This document shows positions 1 through 9,016 of a stretch of 64,000 bases of DNA, one piece after another. The notes under the pieces were generated by a model, which worked only from the letters and a program-made list of their open reading frames with translations, was not told the DNA's origin and did not search any database. Both the position numbers and the translations under genes were made by a program. This DNA comes from Isoetes taiwanensis (lineage: Eukaryota > Streptophyta > Lycopodiopsida > Isoetales > Isoetaceae), in assembly GCA_021234155.1 (NCBI GenBank), contig JAJEKV010000100.1, positions 3,698,116 to 3,762,115 of the forward strand. Direction: 5' to 3'. Positions within the stretch are counted from its first letter, which is position 1. The number at the start of each line of letters is the position of its first letter.

Positions 1-791
1 AAGATAGGAAAAGCTTGAAAACGGTATTGGGACGAGGCTGGTATGCCTGGAGATATGGATGAGAATTTCATGGAGGGGGAGGATGGCGAGTACAGGCCTG
101 AGGTCATGGTGGACATCGGGGAGTGATTTCATTCCCATTAATAGCACGGACTACGGTCAGATAAGTTGGGGATGTTGGGGCTGATTGTAGGTCTTGTACA
201 TATGGTTTATTTCATTTTGATGTTCTTTGTTCTTTCTATATACCTAGAATAGACATGGAATATGTCCATGGAAGTGTTGAGATGAAGAATAGAGTTGCTG
301 CTAGCATCAGGTCTGCCTGAGTCGTGAGGGTGAGGCCATTGTTCGGGAATGGCGTGATTGACATAGAAAGTGATGAAGAAACATATGCTTCCCCTCTGCA
401 CAGGCTTGCTGCATGTGGTCCAAGATGCACGATGTGATTCACAATGCAATGCCTTCTCCTGTGGTCTTCTCTTCGATTGGGCAGCCAGTACAGGTTGCAC
501 TTGAAGTGGTATCAAGCATTGTCAATATTAACATGCTAAACTCGATACACTTGTTCAGGATGCAGTTGGGTCGCTTGTTTGCAGCATTGAAGGAGGTTGT
601 TTCCCATATGGAATGGGAAAAGGTTGAGGCCAGCACTACTGAGTGCTAGTATATGCCGGCATACATGAATTTGGCCCGGGCTTTTCTCTTGTCGGAATTT
701 CATAGACACTATGGTGAGGCGCCACAATGCTGATATGATTAATTTTAGTAATTTAATGTCATACCACTTTGGCAGCATCCCCCTTGGGATA
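1..791. other. No gene recognised at window start
   Basis: Only a short plus-strand frame stands out: codons 19-126 are open after a TGA and read an acidic tail (for example MDENFMEGEDGEYRPEV) ending in TGA at 124-126. It could be the last exon of a gene lying before the window, but nothing identifies it. The 236 aa or shorter frames between 200 and 870 on both strands overlap each other and carry no domain that I recognise. Confidence 0.3.
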
Positions 792-1107
792 TATGACGAC
801 TCATGATAATTTATTCTCAGACACAGACTACACAGGATGAGACTCGCACTCACCCACTTCATTCTCAGCACACACTAGACACGATGAAATTTGCACGCAT
901 CCACTTCTCCACCTGATGGTAGCCAGTGGCTTTTGAACCCTTGGTGAGGTATGACGACTCATGATAATTTATTCTCAGACACATACTACACATGATGAGA
1001 CTCGCACTCACCCACTTCATTCTCAGCACACATTAGACACGATGAAATTTGCACGCATCCACTTCTCCACCTGATCGTAGCCAGTGGCTTTTGAACCCTT
1101 GGTAGGG
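792..1107. repeat. Tandem duplication, two copies of a 158-bp unit
   Basis: The unit starting TATGACGACTCATG at 792 recurs at 950, and both copies run through the same text to ...GAACCCTTGGT. Only a few substitutions separate them, so this is a direct, head-to-tail duplication with a period of 158 bp. The function is unknown; it may be part of an old LTR or satellite. Confidence 0.9.
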
Positions 1108-1640
1108 TACACCCCAACCAGTACTGATATGTTTATTTGGATTCTTGTGTTGCTTGTTTTTTGCTTGGTATTTGTGTGCAGGGATGTTGCATCATGGAAA
1201 ATGAAAAAAAAAAACTTAAAAAAATGTATGTTAAAATGGTCCTCTGATTGGAAGCAAGAAAAGAATGATCTATGATTGAAGAAAGCCAAAAAAAATTTAT
1301 TGTGTGGTTCTGCATTGCTTGCTTGTGGAAAAAAATCTGAAAATTAAGAAAATAAAGGGGAAATGTATGTGTGCTTCCATCTACATATGCATAGCCCATG
1401 CCCTTTAAGGGTGGGCAGGCTGCCTGGAGCCACGCTTTGCGCAAGGGATTTGAAACCCCAGCTTGTTTCTTCATTGTACTTGCAGGTGACACTCTATTGC
1501 ATTGTCAACTTGGTTTCCGATATAGAACCAAGTTAATCCATTTTGTAGCAACCATAGGCATAAGAAATTGTGGGATTGAACCATGTAGCAGTCATTGTAG
1601 GTACAGGTTTGTTGCAGCGAAATAGAACGCACATCAATCA
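1108..1640. other. Gene-free AT-rich stretch
   Basis: A-rich runs (about 1205-1225, 1287-1300) and no recognisable coding frame, RNA or repeat. The phrase around 1445-1465 resembles LTR debris but has no partner in the window. Confidence 0.4.
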
Positions 1641-3830
1641 TTATTTATTTATTTATTTATTTATTTATTAACTAGCTCTCTTAGGGCCTTGAAGGCCATG
1701 GAGCCTGAAACCAACAACAGTAATCACAATGACAGCAAAAAAGTGCGGTGCATGTCCACCGCCTTAAAATATGTCCCTAATTCTAATGGTGGTAATGTAA
1801 ATAAAGAATAGAAATCCTGCTTTTGAATAGAGAACTTTCGGCGAATATCTTGGTAAACCGGGCATGCTATAAACACGTGGTTCTCATCTTCTATGCATCT
1901 CAGGTCACACAGCTTGCACAGTCTGGCTTCTAGTGGTAGTTTATGCCATCGACCTGTCTCAATTTCCAATCTATGAGAGCTGGTTCTGTAGCGAGCTATG
2001 AGATGTCGTAGGGACCTCGATATGTTAGCATTTAAATAAGTCTGACTCTTGTACTCTACCATACGGTTAGCATGTGCCATGTAATGCTGCATCCGGTTGC
2101 CTTGGATTGCCCAAATGTGGTCAATAGCTAGCTGTTCCAATAGAACCCGAGCATCTAGCTTATTATCTGGCCAGTTTTCATCAGTGACTCCCCATTTGCT
2201 TGCCCATCTTTTCAGATCCTGCAACCAGCCATGTTCCTCTGAATTAATCATGGCAACATGTGAGACCCGATCCTGGGGCTGCACTCTAAGCCTGTTTACA
2301 AAGTTTATTGCTTGAAAGAGTGCCTCTAACTCTAGCGGGAACATCCCTGCCTCTGCCAACATGATGTCGTATGGTATTTGGTTTCTCTGTACTTGCTCCA
2401 CCTGATTCCATAATTTAGCTGAAATGCTTGGCCCCCATATGGGCACCCCATATAGGACCACTGTTTGGACAAGAGCTTTAAATAAAATTCTTTTTAAACC
2501 CCAATCATGCAATGTAGCCCTTGAGCAGTTACCGAGCATGTGATAGAGCGCTTGCTTGCCTCCTGTTACCCGTCTCTTTATGCACTCCTTCCAATTGTAC
2601 TTGGAGGAGAAGTCTAGACCAAGGTATTTATAGTGTTCTACAGTTTCCAGCTCCTGCCCCTGGTATGAAAATGTTGGCCTTTCTCTAGTCCTAAAGATCA
2701 TTACCTTTGATTTGGAGATGTTTACACTCATTAGCTTTGCCTTGCAGAAGGCTTCAAGACAATTTAGGTGACTCTGTAACACACTTTTCCTGCTGGCAAT
2801 CAACACCACGTCATCTGCATACATGAGCAACTGAAGCAAATAAGCTCCTAGTTTTGTACCTGGTAGTGAGCGAGCTCTAAGCCAATCATCAAGCTCGTCT
2901 ATGTATAGGCCAAACAATGTGGGTGAAAGAGGGCAGCCTTGCCGGACCCCAATGGTGCACATCATGCAGGCTATCAGAGAGCTTAATGAGCACTTCTGCA
3001 TATAGCTGGAAAATTGCAGCTATATTGGTACACCTAATTGCTCCATTGTCGCACCAAGCCCGTCCCTCGGGACGGTGTCGAAGGCTTTGGTGAAGTCAAT
3101 GTAGGCAATGTACAGTGCACAATTTGGGGCCTTAGCCTTTTCCACCAGAACTCTAAGAGTGAGGGCATGATCCAAAGTATTGTGATGCTTTCGAAATCCT
3201 GCTTGAAACTGTGAACGCTTGTCATTTGTCTCTGCCCATTGGCTCAATTTGCTCTCCAATAAACTGCCTAAGAGTTTTGCAAACACACTGCCTATCAGTA
3301 TTGTTCTGTATTTCTGACATCCTTTTTGTCCCCTTGTTTATGTATCGGAAAGACACGATTAACCTTCCATTCATCTCGCAGCCCTTGCTTCACACAGCTA
3401 TTAAGCAATTTGGTAAGGACTGATATAGTGACCTGACCGCTCCATTTTATCAGCTCTGTGCACATACCACTTATGTCATGCGCTTTGCCGCTGGCCATAC
3501 TAGCCACAACATCCTTCACCTCATCTTCTGTGAATAGATTTGCATCTGAAATCAGAATTGGCATACTGTTGGCATTTTGCTTTTCGTAAAGATCTCTAAC
3601 TAGGTTTATCAAGGCGTTGCTATCCAAAGTTGCTATCCAAAGTTGGCTGCTCAGTTCTGACTTGTAGCATGTTCCAAAAAGATTTCGGAGAGTTCTTCAA
3701 TTGTGTGCTCAGATCTATCTGTTTCTTTCTGAGAAACATGCGCTTTTTGGATCTTAATAGCTTTTTATACCATGCTGATTTGATTATAAGCATGTTAGAG
3801 ATTGTAGTGATGCCTCTTTAAGGCCTTTAA
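1641..3830 (-). mobile_element. 5'-truncated LINE retrotransposon
   Basis: On the minus strand, homology runs from the endonuclease-RT linker (about 3830) through reverse transcriptase to a C-terminal zinc-knuckle region ending at 1724. It is followed by a short 3' UTR and a tetranucleotide tail, seen on the plus strand as (ATTT)n at 1641-1673. The endonuclease domain is absent, as expected for 5' truncation during target-primed reverse transcription. The tail is a microsatellite rather than poly(A), which fits some plant LINE and I-like lineages. Confidence 0.85.
1724..3820 (-). pseudogene. LINE ORF2 fragment: reverse transcriptase plus zinc-knuckle C-terminus (frameshifted)
   Basis: Three minus-strand frames together give a non-LTR reverse transcriptase. 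From 3627 to 3295 the pre-RT and finger part reads VNRVFPIHKQGDKKDVRN. From 3286 to 3020 comes FQAGFRKHHNT followed by YIDFTKAFDTVPRDGL. From 3001 to 1724 come GVRQGCPLSPTLFGLYIDEL, the catalytic MYADDVVLIA (YADD box), the thumb region KYLGLDFSS, and finally LPLEARLCKLC...ENHVFIACP, the CCHC-like RT zinc-binding segment typical of plant LINEs. Frame changes near 3290 and a stop near 3020 break the protein. Upstream, the 3630-3820 minus frame still resembles the linker (KKRMFLRKKQID). The fragment is inactive because it lacks the endonuclease and is frameshifted. Confidence 0.85.
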
Positions 3831-4635
3831 TCTTGTGGCAGAAGTTGGACGTGCCAATATAGCATGCCTATCTTTTCCTTGCTCTGTATGGCATGACCCT
3901 ATGTTTAACGGATAGCATCTTAATTTTAGTGTTATTCTATTCTACAACCAAGGTTGTATTGGAATTATATTCAATGGTTGTCAAACCCTAAGAAATAGAG
4001 TTACCTAAGCGTTTGACCCATCAAATGCTCAGGTGTAGGGCTAGGATACTGAGGAGGCATATGCGCTAGAATATTCCCAAATCCAAAGGCTGGGAATGCA
4101 CTGAAGCTCTCATCTGCTATTAATAGTTATGTTGGAAGCATAAGGTGAATGAGGAATATTGAGAATCAATAGTACATGGTAGACACCATCTGGGAAATTT
4201 TTTTTCTAGGGTCTTTTTGGTTGGGCAGTTTGGTTTTTTTCTTTAACATTGTATGTAAACCAACAATCCTCATATGAATGATTTAAGATTGTGGGGTCAA
4301 CTAGTCATCTTTCAATGATCTAAGATTGTGGTGTCAACTACAATATAGAAGGAGATCTAGTAAGCACGAAAATAGTAACACATAAGGAAAATTAATATTG
4401 TTGGAGAAAAGACAAGAAGACTAATCAACTATAGCTTCATCATCTATAAATAAACATCTTCGATGCTTTCTCTGTAAATTAATGACATCCTCTGAGCTAC
4501 GTCCTCTGCATACGATGGAAGGACACTGCAAGGGTAAACATGTAAAGTCATTAACGTGGAGAATTTAATATAAATAACATCCACTACATGAAGGGAAATT
4601 TTTAATGACAATGAAGTTAGATGCCAACTCACTGA
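3831..4635. other. Gene-free stretch between LINE and methyltransferase gene
   Basis: No coding frame is supported. It holds the 3' flank of the minus-strand methyltransferase gene and an imperfect direct repeat of about 26 bp (TTTAAGATTGTGGGGTCAACTA near 4282, and a copy near 4321 with ATCTAAGATTGTGGTGTCAACTA). Confidence 0.4.
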
Positions 4636-7600
4636 CTAGTCTGAAGGTTCATCCACATCTTCGACATGCACATCACTAGATTCCCCATCGGAATCAGCAT
4701 CATGCAATGCTTCCTCTCTTTTCATGCATCCACGAAGTGACTTCACCAAGTCCACGAGCTCATCGTCATTCTCTATTCCATAGTAATGTGCACCGCGAAT
4801 TGCGCATGCTTCCATCATAGAACCTGTGCCAGCAAAAAGATCTAACACGAAGCCACCATTAGGACAAAAACAGTGTAAGAGGAACTCCATGAGTCTAACA
4901 GATCTCTCCAATCCAAATCTAGAGTGTGTCGTATCGGGTAATGGTAATCTCTCTTCTTGATGAAGCACATGATGTGGCAAGCTACTGTTTTGATTCAAAT
5001 CCTTCGTAGAAAATACTTCTGCATTGAAGTACCCAAAGTCAATGCCCATTCTACTATAAACTGCAAGATAACACCAATGATATGTCATATTTCCCATAAC
5101 ATCCTTTGTGGTGCCAAGTGGATCTTTATTTGTCAAGCAATACAATCGACGTCTTTCCAAACTATATTTTCTGGCAAGGCCATCCACCATGCTCAATTGG
5201 CCAGCTAAACACAAGCATATAACAACCCCATCATCATCAATGCATAATGTAGCCAATGTAAAGGCATCTCCAACTAGCTGCGTTGTATATATATTCCACT
5301 TTGGTAGTGTGGAGTGCCCAATAGTTGGCATTTCATTCGTTGGGAAGTCTAATAACACCAGATGTGACCCCCAATTCCTGCTCACTCCTCCTCTTTTATA
5401 AACATGTCCGTGCATAGCCACTTGTCTTGCAATCTCCCTTATTTTCTTGAAACTAGTTTCACCCTTCATGTTAATACTTCTTGCAATCTCAGAGACATCA
5501 TGAGATACAAGAGTCAAAGAAACATTTGCATATGTTACCTTTCCCGCAAAACTTGATAGTTTGGTATCCGTAAACAAATCAACTTCAACATCAGAATCTC
5601 CTTCTTTACCTTTCAATGTTTGACCATAAATTTTCCTTTTCCTTTTCCTTTCTGGCAATGGCTCATCATCTTTCTTTGATGCTGTAGAGGAAACCATATT
5701 CTTATGCATCTCCTCTTCTTCTTCTGGAATTTTCCCTTGTGGAAAGTCAATCCACCATGGGCAATTACATATCTCAAATTCAGTTAAGCCACCTGTCCTA
5801 TCCAAGTTTCCCTTGCTAGAATACATAGACTCAACACCTTCTGATGTGGCCAATCCAGCTACCAATAGCGGCATAATAGCAATGTACTTATTCTTCACAC
5901 AAAAACTCAGGTATCTATGTATAAAAAAGACAAGAGATGAATGTAAGTATGATAAGTAATATTATTAACTATAATAATATATATAAAAAGTGAAACAAAG
6001 AAATAAAAATTCTTGCCTGAAGCAAACTCGTTGCGCTGCTCTCTTGATCTCAATAGCATCCTTTAACTTGGAAGTTATGGACATGCTTCTTTCATAAGCT
6101 TTGAACATCACTTGCCTGTATTTTAGCTTGAACTCCCAAAACCATTTAACTAGATCCTTGCCACCATGGTTGATGACTAAGTTATCTTCCTCAAGGATTG
6201 AATCTAGTGTGTCTTTTGTTTTCACCAAAAGATGCTCCAACCATGTCTCCTTCTTCACCCAATCATGAAAATCTTTGTCATTGTTAGGAACCTTAAAGCT
6301 ATGCACAATAGTTGTGTTTGCAGTCATCCAATTCAACCATCTAACTCTTACAGGCGGATCAACTTTAGCTCTAGTAAGGTCATACAGTTTCTCAATAGTC
6401 AAATGCAAATATGAGTTTTCTAGTTCCTTGCTAGTGACCAAATTAATCCAATCATTACCAAGTTCAGGATTTAGTATTGCCAAGTACTTTCCCATTTTCT
6501 TCACCCACTTCGTCTTCACGTCCTTTTCTGCTTTGACTTTTGCTTCTTCAAGACTAAGGCTGGTTTTGTAGTCAGACATGGCTTCCTCAATTTCATTCTC
6601 AATTTGAGACTGTAAATTCAAGAAAATATAAACTTGGTAAATAGCACTGTAGAATGCAAGAATCTTATGAATTTTCAAACCTTTACCTGATATAAAATCC
6701 TAGCTAGTATGTAACGTGTGAGGATACCATGGTTCCATCCCCATTGCCTTGACCTCATGTGCTCTCATTTTCTGAAGCTCATCAACAGGAATATGTTGAA
6801 TAAAATTTGACAAATTAGACATTGTCATCCTGTGCACTCCGTATAGAATGTCTTTAAGCTTTGTACGCACAATTCCCGCTTCATTGAGCCTTCATCATAA
6901 TCATAAAATTATTGGTAATAAGTACAAACATAAATACACAATATAGCCTCGTATAAAACAAATAAATACTTACTCGTTTATCCTGCTCATTGCTCTAACA
7001 AGTGCCGCTTCTTTTTGTGCATCAATTTGAACAAATGTTGCATGGACCGAGAAATGCATACTATGCACAAGTGAATAGCAATCTTTAATCTCTTGCATCC
7101 AAGCATCGGTTCGGTGATTCCCATCCCAGTATAAAAACATTTTGCCACTTAAATCTTTCCATTCTTCATTTTCTGCAAGCTCACTCTCGAAGCGTTGGTT
7201 TTCCTCTAACCAATATGCATCCCAAGTGCTCATTATTTGGTCTGTGATTGGGCAATGAGTACCTACTGCAGTGGTGACAGACAAAATGAAGCTCCCCTTC
7301 TCCATTACATAACCATCAACTCGTAATGTTTCTCTCAATGATTTAGCTTCCTTGTTAATGATTCTGACTGCCTGATTCAACATTATTCTACATAGAGGAA
7401 TTAACGGTGGAGCGGTCCTGCGTACAATTCTTAACTCCTGGAGTGTCTCAGAAATCATCTGCATTGTGAATGTCTTGAGAAATTCCAGAGTCTCCATATC
7501 TTCATCTTCTTTTGCCTTTTTTTTTCCTTTCCTTCTTGATTTGGAAGTATCTTTACTTGCTGACTTGTCATGCTCAGGTGTAATGACATTCAGGTTTGCC

Positions 7601-7833
7601 GAATCATGCCCTGTAGTATCATGGCAATCAGAGTCTGTTTGCTGGATAATAGTTTCATGTATTTGCTCTTCATGTGCAACATTAGAATCTGCATCAGCCC
7701 CTGGACTTTTAGCACCACTATCACTATCATCATCTGTATTAGAATCAGACATCTTTTTTGATGAACGTCTCCATGGCTCCTTATCCAAGTACTTGTACAC
7801 AAAAGAGGAAGCTCTATTTCTGGTCTCTACCAT
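4636..7833 (-). CDS. ParB/Srx-like domain fused to N4/N6-type DNA methyltransferase, four exons, one frameshift
   Basis: Exons on the minus strand: A 7833-6974, B 6889-6687, C 6609-6017, D 5914-4636; about 977 codons in total. Exon A encodes a basic/acidic linker (RRKGKKKAKEDED), then a domain ending KMFLYWDGNHRTDAWM and ALVRAMSRINE. GxHR followed by a helical N-rich segment is the ParB/sulfiredoxin signature. Exon C is helical and charged. Exon D ends with GGFVLDLFAGTGS and YYGIENDDELVDL, which is motif I of the beta-class N4/N6 DNA methylases. The expected motif IV (DPPYN) appears as DFPTN at about 5349-5335. Phases close for A-B (GA|G), B-C (phase 0) and C-D; the C-D intron has a GC donor (CAG|GCAAGA). 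Exon B needs a one-base correction near 6767-6775 to reach its donor. ParB-methylase fusions are known from bacteria and phages, so a spliced plant copy is unusual. The substrate is unknown; the protein may be catalytically impaired. Calls of splice sites are by eye. Confidence 0.65.
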
Positions 7834-9016
7834 GCCAATAGTCTACATAAATTAAATTAGAAATGTGTAAATTAGAGTTTGGAATGAACAAAGCAGGAAA
7901 TGAAATGCACACTATACATATAAGAAGACAACTGCTCTTATCTTAGAAGATGTTATCAAGATCTATGAATTCAAAATACTTAAATTCTTTAGATAAGGAT
8001 GTGGCAATTTAATTTCAGCAATCTAATGGCCACAGATTATTCCTTCAGAGATATTTGCAACCCACAAAGATATTTGCAGAGGTATTTACCTCAGTCGGCG
8101 CCGACCAAATGATCGACCAGTCATGATCGACCAAATGGTTCTAGCATTTTGCTTTTACAGAGGTATTTTGCAGAGGTATTTTCAGGTTTTTGCAGAGGTA
8201 TTTACAGGTTACAACCCACATAGATATTTAAATCATATTTTTGCAGAGGTATTTACCTCAGTCGGCGCTGACCAGGCGTGCAAAGCAGTAAAACAATAAA
8301 AGAACTGAACAAATGAATAAAAGAAGAATGAAACAAATGATCGAATGAACAAATGAAGAATGCACAAAAGTTCTCTAGAGAAATGCAATTGTTTGCAGAA
8401 GAATCGTTTGCCAGTTCTCTGGAAGAATGCAATCGTGGATGCAAATAGATTTGCAAAAGAATGGTTGCAGATAGATTTGCAAGAGGAACCAGGGAGAAAA
8501 GAAAGCCATAGTGCATCAAATGAAGCCCAAATCGTCGAAGGACAAAGGAAGCAAATCGTCGAAGGAAATGTAGAGGAAATGCAGAGCAAATGCACGGGAA
8601 GCAAATGCAGATGACCAGTCGGCGCCGACCAGTCGAAAAACTTCTGAAAAACTTCGGCAATCTTCAGAAAAACTTCGGCATTCTTCTGAAAAACTTCGGT
8701 TCTAAAAACCAGTCGGCGCCGACCAGGAAACTTACAAAGGTTTTAAACTTATAGAGGAAACCAGTCTTACAGAGGAAACTTATAGGTTATATGCTTGTTG
8801 CTTCTTACAGAAGAACCAGTCGGCGCCGACCAGGGATAAACTTACAGTCGGCTTAACTTGCAGAGGAATAAACTTACTACTGGTCGGGAACTTACAGAAT
8901 AAACTTACAGCAGAATAAGCCAGTCGGCGCCGACCAGAAGAGTAGATTCAAATAAAAAAAATAAAAAAAGGTAAGAAAATAGAACAGAAATCTTACCTCG
9001 TAGCTTGCCGGCTCAG
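7834..9016. promoter_or_regulatory. Divergent intergenic region between methyltransferase and MULE-like genes
   Basis: The two flanking genes are transcribed away from each other, so this 1.2 kb must contain both promoters if both are or were active. It is rich in short repeats: the GC palindrome array described separately, AGAGGTATTTACC blocks near 8076 and 8246, and many CTTACAGAGGAAAC-like motifs between 8730 and 8910. No TATA box can be assigned with confidence. The short frames here (for example 8233-8660 minus) simply read through the repeats. Confidence 0.4.
8092..8936. repeat. Array of six GTCGGCGCCGAC palindromes
   Basis: The perfect 12-bp palindrome GTCGGCGCCGAC occurs at 8094-8105, 8618-8629, 8712-8723, 8819-8830 and 8923-8934, with a one-mismatch copy (GTCGGCGCTGAC) at 8261-8272. 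Five of the six sit in the context CAGTCGGCGCCGACCA. The last four are 94, 107 and 104 bp apart, so they may mark a degenerate unit of about 100 bp. The cluster is very GC-rich inside AT-rich DNA and rich in CpG. It lies wholly between the ParB-methyltransferase gene and the MULE-like gene. It could be a protein-binding or methylation target, a hairpin series, or simply a decayed minisatellite. Confidence 0.9.

Noticed and set aside
5752-5778. FEICNCPWW as the methylase catalytic motif IV
   Set aside because: It lies about 140 residues before the DFPTN site, which has the correct hydrophobic strand before it (HLVLL) and the right spacing to the following DGVVIC strand and motif I.
4636-7833. 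Bacterial contamination as the source of the ParB-methylase gene
   Set aside because: Four exons with phase-consistent AT-rich introns and plant mobile elements on both sides argue for nuclear plant DNA.
8233-8660. Two overlapping minus-strand frames of 123 and 135 codons
   Set aside because: They run through the palindrome repeats, are composed of low-complexity Phe/Ser-rich text and have no domain.
8092-8936. CRISPR-like array (repeats of constant sequence at roughly 100-bp spacing)
   Set aside because: The repeat is a 12-16 bp palindrome, spacing is irregular (94-357 bp), intervening DNA is itself repetitive, there are no cas genes, and the context is a spliced plant genome.
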